The position numbers were made by a program, and so were the translations under genes. The notes below the pieces were generated by a model that did no database searches, had not been told where the DNA came from, and saw only the letters and a list, made by a program, of their open reading frames with translations. Shown here piece after piece: positions 1 to 5,161 of a DNA stretch of 6,422 nucleotides (within the stretch, counting starts at the first letter, position 1; each line of letters opens with the position of its first letter). The DNA lies in NCBI GenBank assembly GCA_029883255.1, contig JAOUJL010000088.1:1-6422 (forward strand). Reading direction: 5' to 3'. The DNA is from Candidatus Bathyarchaeota archaeon (GTDB taxonomy: Archaea > Thermoproteota > Bathyarchaeia > Bathyarchaeales > Bathyarchaeaceae).

Positions 1-260
1 TTGGGATAACAAGAGATGTTGCTATGAAATTAGCTGAAAAACTCGGGTACAAAGCGGTTGAAAGCAACATTACACCAACAGACTTGTTCACAGCGGATGA
101 AGCCTTCTTCACGGGCACAGCGGCAGAAATAGTCCCGATAGTGGAAGTCAACAAGCGTGTGATAGGCAACGGCGACCCGGGACCAATAACACGACGTTTA
201 ATGCAAGAATTTGAAAAAGTCGTCCGAGACCCAAAAGAAGGAACACCGATTTACCAGTAA
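1..260 (+). CDS. ilvE: Branched-chain amino-acid aminotransferase, C-terminal fragment
   Basis: This is the 3' end of a gene that begins before the window. The frame is open from base 3 (GITRD...) and stops at TAA 258-260, giving 85 visible residues. The product is a PLP-dependent fold-type IV aminotransferase that interconverts valine, leucine and isoleucine with their 2-keto acids, using glutamate/2-oxoglutarate, in the cytoplasm. The call rests on the GITR motif at the window edge and on the ADEAFFTGTAAE segment (bases 93-128). The GTAAE loop of this family helps form the cofactor and substrate-carboxylate pocket. The tail GDPGPITRRLMQEF and the ending EGTPIYQ are typical of archaeal IlvE proteins. 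The catalytic lysine lies upstream and cannot be checked. The gene shares a strand with the sugar operon but is separated by 240 bases and a likely promoter, so it is probably not part of that unit. A D-amino-acid aminotransferase or aminodeoxychorismate lyase is possible but less likely. Confidence 0.9.
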   Translation, partial: GITRDVAMKLAEKLGYKAVESNITPTDLFTADEAFFTGTAAEIVPIVEVNKRVIGNGDPGPITRRLMQEFEKVVRDPKEGTPIYQ

Positions 261-292
261 ACATTTGCGGAAATCCAATCTCTCATCCTTAA

Positions 293-306
293 GATTAAGC
301 TTAATC
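293..306. repeat. Perfect 14-bp palindrome GATTAAGCTTAATC
   Basis: The sequence reads identically on both strands. It sits 33 bases after the ilvE stop and partly overlaps a second inverted pair, CTTAA-GA-TTAAG (288-299). It has no loop, so it is better suited to binding a dimeric protein than to acting as an RNA terminator. It lies about 140 bases upstream of the malE-like promoter, far for an archaeal operator, so a regulatory role is unproven. AT-rich palindromes of this length can also occur by chance. Confidence 0.35.
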
Positions 307-348
307 CGTGGCTTTTTACAAAGAAAACTTGATTTAAGGAGGTTACAG

Positions 349-399
349 TTGGCTAAAGTTGACGGCTGTCTAGTCGTTCATGATTCAGCGGTTTTCTAG
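349..399 (+). CDS. Possible 16-residue small ORF with strong SD, or gene remnant
   Basis: A full AGGAGG (337-342) lies six bases before a TTG at 349, and this is the strongest SD in the window. The frame encodes MAKVDGCLVVHDSAVF and ends at TAG 397-399. Beyond the TAG the same frame stays open for 27 more codons, to TGA 481-483, and runs across the malE-like promoter. It could be a translated small peptide or leader, or the decayed start of a lost gene. A readthrough or pyrrolysine reading of the TAG is possible in principle but nothing supports it. I recognise no family. It is listed because the spacing and quality of the SD are better than expected by chance, not because the peptide is conserved. 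Confidence 0.2.
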   Translation: MAKVDGCLVVHDSAVF

Positions 400-441
400 G
401 AGAAGCTTCAGTTCTGTTTGTGGAATCGAATATGGAAGTAT

Positions 442-456
442 CGAAAGTATTTAATA
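442..456 (+). promoter_or_regulatory. Predicted BRE/TATA promoter of the malE-malF-malG operon
   Basis: The purine-rich CGAAAG (442-447) directly precedes the TATA-like TATTTAATA (448-456). Archaeal transcription usually starts about 25 bases after the TATA centre, which puts the start near 477-482. That leaves a leader of about 20 bases carrying the GGAG SD at 491-494. An 11-bp inverted repeat, GTATT-T-AATAC (447-457), covers the TATA box and could be an operator. The TATA-like run at 465-473 is an alternative that would give an almost leaderless mRNA. Confidence 0.5.
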
Positions 457-500
457 CAATTCCCTGTATATATGATGGATTGAGCTATATGGAGTAATGA

Positions 501-2144
501 ATGATGTCAATTGGAAATAGAACAATTGATTGGATTCTAGCGATCTTGCTTATCATTGTTATTATTGTGTCTGGTATAGGCGTCTACTACTCATCCGCGA
601 TTATAGACAAACTAGATGAGATGTCCACAACTCAGGCTCAGGACTACGCGAGTTTATTGGCAGCAATCAGTAGCAGTAGCGCAACAACCGAGAGTCTATT
701 AGAGGCACTCTTAGATGCGATCAGCGGTCTCAATATATCACTGCCCTTGGCGGTCATAGCTTCAGCGAGTCCAACCTTAGGAGATATACCTTTAACCGTA
801 TCCTTCAAGGCAGTACCAATTGGAGGCACCCCACCCTACAGTTTTGAATGGAATTTTGATGACGAAACAGCTACAAGCATCGAACGAAATCCAACCCACA
901 ATTATACAACCGCAGGAACATACACGGCCACGGTAACCGTCACCGACAGTGGGCAAGGAACCGCCTTGGACAGCTTAACTATAACGACAACCAGCGCAGA
1001 AGAACTGGTGGTCTTCAGCTTGTGGAGTGGCGCTGAAGAACAGAACTTTGAGCAAGTCCTAGCCAACTTCACCGAGACCACAGGAATTTCTGTTAGACAC
1101 ATAGGGTACACCACTGAAGAACTCTTGATAACGGTACCAACACAACTCCGGGCAGGAGTCGCCATTGCAGACATCATAATGGCTCCGTGGTCTTCTTGGA
1201 TCTTGAACCTAGCTGGAGAAGGTTACTTAACAAGCGTTGACAACCTAATCGACACCACGAAGTTTCCACAAACCTACCTTGACCAGGTGACTGCCAACAA
1301 CAGGATATGGGCTACACCTTTCAAAGTCTCTGGCAAGCCAGGCTTTTGGTATAGAGAGTCTTTCTTCGCGAACAATAGTCTGACTGTTCCCACAACTTAT
1401 GAGGAGTTTGAGACTCTTCTAGGAACGATTCAAGCTATACCGGGCGTCGAAGCGCCCATTGCAAGTGGAAACGGCGTCGGATGGCCCCTTTCCGATACAA
1501 CAGAAGCTTTCATAATCGGTTTAGGTGAAGGTGGATATCAGCTGCAGCTGGACTTAATATTTGGTGACGAACAATTCAATAGCACCGTGGTTAAGGATGT
1601 TTTTGAGGAGCTAGCATCACTGTTGCAAGCTGGTTACTTCAGTGTTCCTGACGATTTCGCAGCGCAGGTAGCTAGGGTTTGGGACGGAACTTACGGCATG
1701 TACTTCCAAGGTAGTTTCATAACGGCCTTCGAACCCTTTGCGTCCAACTTGGACGACGTGGGTTTCTTCCCCCTACCTGAAACTACTGGCGTAACCGGCG
1801 CAGTGGACTACGCAATCATTCCGGCACTCACGGATCATCCAATCGAAGCAGGTGAGCTTATGACATTCTTGGCGGGTGCAGAGGCTCAAGAGATCATGGT
1901 TGGTCTCGGTGGTTTTCTGGCATCTAACATTGATGTTCCCGACTCGGCCTACGGCCCAATAGACCTAGAAGTGCTACAGTTTATGAGGACTGTAACCGTC
2001 GTTCCAGACCTAGATGACGCCGTAGGTGGGGCTTTCCAGCAAGCCTTCTGGAACTGGCTGAAACTTCTGTGGGTTGACCCAAACACAGACTTGGACACAC
2101 TGCTACAGACCTTGCAAGACGCTTGGACGCCTCCCCCATTCTAG
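501..2144 (+). CDS. Membrane-anchored sugar-binding protein with PKD domain (ABC importer)
   Basis: This is a 547-residue extracellular solute-binding protein, family 1 (MalE-like), which captures a sugar for the downstream permeases. The start is ATG 501, with GGAG at 491-494; a second ATG at 504 is the alternative. Residues 11-30 are one hydrophobic segment with Arg7 before it, suggesting N-in, C-out topology. Residues 31-82 are a Ser/Thr/Leu-rich, probably helical stalk. Residues 83-164 form a PKD-type beta domain (YSFEWNFDD at 113-121, then NPTHNY and GTYTATVTVTD). Residues 169-547 are the binding domain, rich in Trp (175, 230, 233, 270, 283, 328, 394, 517, 519, 524), as expected for stacking on sugars. 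There is no cysteine anywhere, so it is not a lipoprotein. Five N-glycosylation sequons (Asn78, 134, 189, 291, 360) lie on the outer side. TreT nearby suggests trehalose or maltose, but the ligand is inferred from context. Confidence 0.88.
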   Translation: MMSIGNRTIDWILAILLIIVIIVSGIGVYYSSAIIDKLDEMSTTQAQDYASLLAAISSSSATTESLLEALLDAISGLNISLPLAVIASASPTLGDIPLTVSFKAVPIGGTPPYSFEWNFDDETATSIERNPTHNYTTAGTYTATVTVTDSGQGTALDSLTITTTSAEELVVFSLWSGAEEQNFEQVLANFTETTGISVRHIGYTTEELLITVPTQLRAGVAIADIIMAPWSSWILNLAGEGYLTSVDNLIDTTKFPQTYLDQVTANNRIWATPFKVSGKPGFWYRESFFANNSLTVPTTYEEFETLLGTIQAIPGVEAPIASGNGVGWPLSDTTEAFIIGLGEGGYQLQLDLIFGDEQFNSTVVKDVFEELASLLQAGYFSVPDDFAAQVARVWDGTYGMYFQGSFITAFEPFASNLDDVGFFPLPETTGVTGAVDYAIIPALTDHPIEAGELMTFLAGAEAQEIMVGLGGFLASNIDVPDSAYGPIDLEVLQFMRTVTVVPDLDDAVGGAFQQAFWNWLKLLWVDPNTDLDTLLQTLQDAWTPPPF

Positions 2145-2166
2145 ACAAAAGAAGGATCAAGCGGAA

Positions 2167-3054
2167 ATGAGCCGCCAAATAACCCCTTTTCTTTTTCTCA
2201 TCCCTACTTTTCTTTTAGTGACGATCTTCGTTCTCTTTCCTATAGTGAACACTATCTACATAAGCTTCTTGAACCAAGAAGGCGAATTTGTTGGGCTTGG
2301 CAACTACGTGGAGATTTTCAGCCGAAAAGATTTCTGGAACCCTCAAGCTCTCTTGGAGGGAAAACTCCATTCCTATGGAGCGTTGATTCATAACGGCATA
2401 TGGGTGTTGATCCATCTCCCACTGTCCCTCTTCTTCGGTCTCCTTCTAGCCGTGCTCCTAAGGGAAGTCAAAGGAGGCGCAATAATCAAATCAATAATCT
2501 TTCTCGGAATGGTTATCCCACTGATAGTGGGCGGCATCCTGCTGCGATTTATTTACGACGACCATGCAGGGATACTTAATGGCTTCCTTAGAGTAGTTGG
2601 ACTAGAGTCCCTAGCCAGAACATGGACGGCTTTCCCTCAGACCATCCTTATTGCTCTAATATTTGGAAGCGTTTGGATTTGGGTCGGCTTTTCCATGATA
2701 GTCTACTCTGCAGGCTTGGAGGGCATCCCCGTGGAGCTCTTCGAAGCCGCTAAGATAGACGGCGCATCCCGTTGGCGAACCTTCTGGCGCATCACCGTTC
2801 CAATGTTGAGACCTGCCACAATAGTCGTCGTTACAATGACGATCCTTTGGGAACTGAAAATCTTCGACATTGTCTGGATTATACAGCGAGGCGGTCCAGG
2901 CGCTGCCAGCAACGTCATGGCGCTAGACATGTACATGGACGCGTTCTTCAACATACCCCCAAACTACGGCACCGCCGCAGCCATCGCGACCATCTTAACC
3001 ATTTTTACGTTCGGGATCGCAACCTACATGGTCTACCAGATGGTGAAAAGTTGA
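2167..3054 (+). CDS. malF: Sugar ABC transporter permease, MalF type
   Basis: This is a 295-residue inner subunit of a carbohydrate ABC importer of the CUT1 class, forming the membrane channel with MalG. The frame is open further upstream, but residues before MSRQITPFLF overlap the preceding gene and are not permease-like. ATG 2167, 22 bases after the malE-like stop, is therefore chosen, with a weak AAGGA SD at 2152-2156. About six membrane segments are visible (roughly residues 7-30, 77-98, 107-127, 156-180, 217-235 and 268-290). The EAA loop that docks onto the ATPase is ELFEAAKIDGASRW (190-203), followed by the ITVPMLRP end. The protein lacks the extra N-terminal segments and large periplasmic loop of enterobacterial MalF, as is usual for archaeal homologues. 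The symbol reflects family position, and the sugar transported is not fixed by this sequence. Confidence 0.9.
   Translation: MSRQITPFLFLIPTFLLVTIFVLFPIVNTIYISFLNQEGEFVGLGNYVEIFSRKDFWNPQALLEGKLHSYGALIHNGIWVLIHLPLSLFFGLLLAVLLREVKGGAIIKSIIFLGMVIPLIVGGILLRFIYDDHAGILNGFLRVVGLESLARTWTAFPQTILIALIFGSVWIWVGFSMIVYSAGLEGIPVELFEAAKIDGASRWRTFWRITVPMLRPATIVVVTMTILWELKIFDIVWIIQRGGPGAASNVMALDMYMDAFFNIPPNYGTAAAIATILTIFTFGIATYMVYQMVKS
3042..3046 (+). promoter_or_regulatory. SD GGTGA that fixes the malG start
   Basis: GGTGA matches the archaeal 16S anti-SD and sits four bases before TTG 3051. It lies inside the last codons of malF. Together with the overlapping TTGA (malG start over malF stop) it indicates translational coupling and rules out the much longer open frame as the true start. 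Confidence 0.7.
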
Positions 3055-3914
3055 GAAAGCTAAACATTGTTGCAAGACTGAAAAGAGTAAAAGGGTTCAC
3101 AATTCTAACCCACATAATTGCATGGGCTGTCTCACTGATCTGGATAATACCCCTTCTTGGAGTTGTTATGGCATCGACAAGACCCTATACGGAGGTTGTG
3201 AACGGCTGGTGGAACTTCGAGGTTTTTAACCCAACGCTTGACGATTTCTTCAGAGCTTGGAACTTTCCGAACACCCCATTAAGCCGAGCTCTGCTGAACT
3301 CCCTGATAGTGACCATACCCTCAACCTTTATACCGATACTTGTTGCAGCCCTAGGGGCTTACTCTTTTGCGCGGTTCAGGTTTCCCACCAGAGATCTGCT
3401 CTTTCTCGCCATAGTTCTTCTTCAAACAATTCCCCAGCAGATGGTCATTGTACCCATTTACAACACTATGATAAGAGTCGGCCTTTGGGACAACTACATA
3501 GGTTTGATCCTTGTACACTCAGCCTTTGCTCTCCCATGGCAAATCTTCTTTCTCAGAAACTTCTTCTCCACCCTTCCCGTGGAAGTTGAGGAAGCCGCTA
3601 GAATAGACGGCGCTTCATACTTCAAGATTTTCTACAAGATAGTTTTACCACTGACTCTGCCGGCCCTCGCTTCCTTAACAGCTCTCCAGTTCGTTTGGGT
3701 TTGGAACGACTTCTTTTTCGCCGCTGTTCTCATTAATTCTCCAGAGAAAAAGCTTGCCCCCCAAGTCATACCGGTCATAAAAGGAAGACTCTTCATCGAC
3801 TGGCCGCTTGTATGCGCCGCCTCGATAATAGTAATGATCATACCAATCGTAATATATTTCGCGCTTCAGCGCTACTACGTTAGAGGCATTGTCGCAGGAG
3901 CAGTCAAAGGATGA
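3051..3914 (+). CDS. malG: Sugar ABC transporter permease, MalG type
   Basis: This is the 287-residue second channel subunit of the importer. The frame is open back to base 2772, but that part lies wholly inside malF and is low-complexity Arg/His-rich shadow sequence. I start at TTG 3051, which overlaps the malF stop (TTGA) and follows GGTGA at 3042-3046, giving MRKLNIVARLKR. A first membrane segment at about 20-40 leads into the MASTRPYTEV loop; further segments lie near 82-105, 113-135, 145-165, 205-228 and 252-272. The EAA loop is EEAARIDGASYF (180-191) followed by LPLTLP (199-204). The C-terminus FALQRYYVRGIVAGAVKG is typical of MalG. The four-base overlap with malF suggests coupled translation and equal dosage. 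It ends 23 bases from the convergent malK gene. Confidence 0.9.
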   Translation: MRKLNIVARLKRVKGFTILTHIIAWAVSLIWIIPLLGVVMASTRPYTEVVNGWWNFEVFNPTLDDFFRAWNFPNTPLSRALLNSLIVTIPSTFIPILVAALGAYSFARFRFPTRDLLFLAIVLLQTIPQQMVIVPIYNTMIRVGLWDNYIGLILVHSAFALPWQIFFLRNFFSTLPVEVEEAARIDGASYFKIFYKIVLPLTLPALASLTALQFVWVWNDFFFAAVLINSPEKKLAPQVIPVIKGRLFIDWPLVCAASIIVMIIPIVIYFALQRYYVRGIVAGAVKG

Positions 3915-3937
3915 AACTCGGCAAGACTAGGTTGGAT
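3915..3937. other. 23-base convergent gap between malG and malK
   Basis: The stop codons of malG (+) and malK (-) face each other across 23 bases. No hairpin or T-run was seen in the gap on either strand. Transcripts probably end inside the opposing gene; a TTTT at 3957-3960, within malK on the plus strand, is a weak candidate for malG-side termination. Confidence 0.6.
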
Positions 3938-5029
3938 TTATGTTAGCGCCTCACCCGTTTTCTTGTCAAATATGTAGATCTTATCCGCTGGAAAGTCAAT
4001 CCACAGCTCATCTCCCATTTCAGCTTTGAAATCCGGGCTTACCAATGCTTTGACCAGATAGTCCCCAACTTTCAAGTCAAGTATTTGCTTATCTCCGAGA
4101 GGCTCTACAACTTCAAGCCGAGCCTTAACCAACCCCTTCTTCTCTTTGGCATTTTTATAGACAAGTACATCTTGAGGCCTTACACCTAGTATGCACACAT
4201 CAGAGGTACTCTTCTTTGCTGCCTTCGCCACATGCTCAGGCAGAGGATACCTGAACTCTCCGGTGTCGAGAGTACAAGGAATTCCTGCCATCAAGTTACA
4301 ATCGAAAAAGTTGGAGGGGGGAGTGCCTATAAAACCTGCTACAAAAACGTTGGAAGGATGAAAGTATATCTCATGCGGATGGCCAAACTGTTGAAGAATG
4401 CCTTCATCCAGAATAGCGACTTTATCTCCCATAGTCATAGCCTCAACCTGATCGTGAGTGACATAAATGGTTGTAATTCCAACATCTCTCTGAAGCTTCT
4501 TAAGCTCAGTCCTCATGTGAACTCTCAATTTCGCATCCAAATTGCTGAGAGGTTCATCCATAAGAAAAACATGCGGTTCTCTTACCATCGCCCTGCCTAA
4601 AGCCACTCTCTGTCGTTGACCTCCACTCAACTGCTTTGGCTTTCTGTTTAGAAGATTCTCTATCTTCAATAATTCTGCAACTTCTTGGACCCTATTTTTT
4701 ATCTCATCCTTCGGAACCTTAGCATTCTCCAACGGAAAGGCAAGATTGTCGAACACCTTCATATGAGGATAAAGGGCGTAGCTCTGAAAAACCATAGCTA
4801 TATCCCTCTCCTTCGGATCTAAATCGTTCACAAGTCTATCTCCTATGTAGATTTCGCCTTCATCAGGAGTTTCTAGACCTGCAATACATCGGAGTGCAGT
4901 CGTCTTGCCACATCCGGACGGGCCTAAAAGAACAACGAACTCTTTGTCTCTTACTTCCAGATCAAGTTTATTAACCGCTACAACGTTACCAAACCGCTTT
5001 GTCAAATCTTTAATGGATACCCTTGCCAA
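3938..5029 (-). CDS. malK: Sugar ABC transporter ATP-binding protein, MalK type
   Basis: This is a 363-residue cytoplasmic ATPase that powers the MalF/MalG channel. In order: Walker A GPSGCGKTT (36-44), Q-loop Gln82 (MVFQSYALYPHM), signature LSGGQRQRVALGRA (134-147), Walker B VFLMDEP (154-160), D-loop SNLDAK (162-167), H-loop His192 (YVTHDQVEAMTMGD). A C-terminal TOBE/regulatory domain at about 238-363 contains GVRPQDV and ends IYIFDKKTGEALT. All ATPase motifs are intact. The frame opens at TTG 5041 and GTG 5038, but TTG 5029 is preferred. It gives MARVSIKDLTKRFG, matching the usual MalK N-terminus, has GGTGG five bases upstream, and lies about 13 bases after the predicted transcription start, whereas TTG 5041 would be at the transcription start itself. 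It is transcribed separately from the permeases and divergently from treT. UgpC/MsmK-type names are alternatives. Confidence 0.92.
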   Translation of the reverse strand: MARVSIKDLTKRFGNVVAVNKLDLEVRDKEFVVLLGPSGCGKTTALRCIAGLETPDEGEIYIGDRLVNDLDPKERDIAMVFQSYALYPHMKVFDNLAFPLENAKVPKDEIKNRVQEVAELLKIENLLNRKPKQLSGGQRQRVALGRAMVREPHVFLMDEPLSNLDAKLRVHMRTELKKLQRDVGITTIYVTHDQVEAMTMGDKVAILDEGILQQFGHPHEIYFHPSNVFVAGFIGTPPSNFFDCNLMAGIPCTLDTGEFRYPLPEHVAKAAKKSTSDVCILGVRPQDVLVYKNAKEKKGLVKARLEVVEPLGDKQILDLKVGDYLVKALVSPDFKAEMGDELWIDFPADKIYIFDKKTGEALT

Positions 5030-5034
5030 GGAGG

Positions 5035-5039
5035 CCACC
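5035..5039 (-). promoter_or_regulatory. SD GGTGG that decides the malK start
   Basis: On the minus strand GGTGG is followed by five bases (CCTCC) and then TTG 5029. A start at TTG 5041 or GTG 5038 would overlap or remove this SD and add four residues (MVAS) that related proteins lack. Confidence 0.6.
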
Positions 5040-5064
5040 AATTATTAAAAAAAAGGTCCGTGCT

Positions 5065-5073
5065 CTTATAAAG
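5065..5073 (-). promoter_or_regulatory. Predicted TATA box of malK
   Basis: Read on the minus strand, CTTTATAAG (5073-5065) is a near-consensus archaeal TATA box preceded by the purine-rich AGAAC. The expected transcription start is near 5041-5044, just past a T8 tract (5054-5047) that would be easy to melt. This leaves a leader of about 13 bases before TTG 5029. Confidence 0.6.
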
Positions 5074-5108
5074 TGTTCTTTTAGAATTGGCTGTCGTCTG
5101 GTTAAAGT

Positions 5109-5129
5109 CGGCACATATTTTAAGTGACG
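5109..5129 (+). promoter_or_regulatory. Predicted treT promoter with flanking inverted repeat
   Basis: The AT-rich ATATTTTAA (5115-5123) is a TATA-like element whose expected transcription start near 5144-5148 precedes the SD GAGG (5151-5154) and ATG 5162. It is bracketed by CGGCAC (5109-5114) and GTGACG (5124-5129), an inverted pair matching at five of six positions. This placement would let a dimeric repressor block TBP binding. GTATATG at 5135-5141 is an alternative TATA that would give a nearly leaderless mRNA. Confidence 0.4.
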
Positions 5130-5161
5130 CTGCAGTATATGTTTGATTTTGAGGAAAGAGC

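Larger units (their letters stand above)
261..500. other. Intergenic region between ilvE and the sugar-transport operon
   Basis: These 240 bases hold no convincing conserved gene. They contain a 14-bp perfect palindrome (293-306), a T5 run (312-316) that could help end ilvE transcription, and a strong SD with a 16-codon frame (337-399). A BRE/TATA-like promoter lies at 442-456 and a second TATA-like run, TGTATATAT, at 465-473. No tRNA or recognisable structured RNA was seen by eye. Confidence 0.7.

Noticed and set aside
397..399. TAG as a pyrrolysine codon
   Set aside because: No pyl genes or insertion signals are in the window, and a short frame crossing one TAG is expected by chance.
467..480. 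ATGATGG resembling a C box of a C/D guide RNA
   Set aside because: The C box is imperfect and no D box at a suitable distance or terminal pairing was found.
902..1177. 91-codon minus-strand frame inside the binding protein gene
   Set aside because: It is antisense to the PKD and binding domains, of biased Val/Ser composition, and explained by codon structure of the real gene.
2074..2166. N-terminal extension of malF overlapping the binding protein gene
   Set aside because: The extra residues are not hydrophobic or permease-like. ATG 2167 begins exactly where the first membrane helix pattern starts.
2772..3050. Long upstream extension of the malG frame inside malF
   Set aside because: The extension is out of frame with a clearly real malF. 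Its translation is Arg/His-rich with no permease character, and a good SD and TTG start exist at 3042-3053.
4232..4600. 122-codon plus-strand frame inside malK
   Set aside because: It lies fully antisense to the conserved ATPase domain, no family is recognisable, and no SD was seen. It is a shadow frame.
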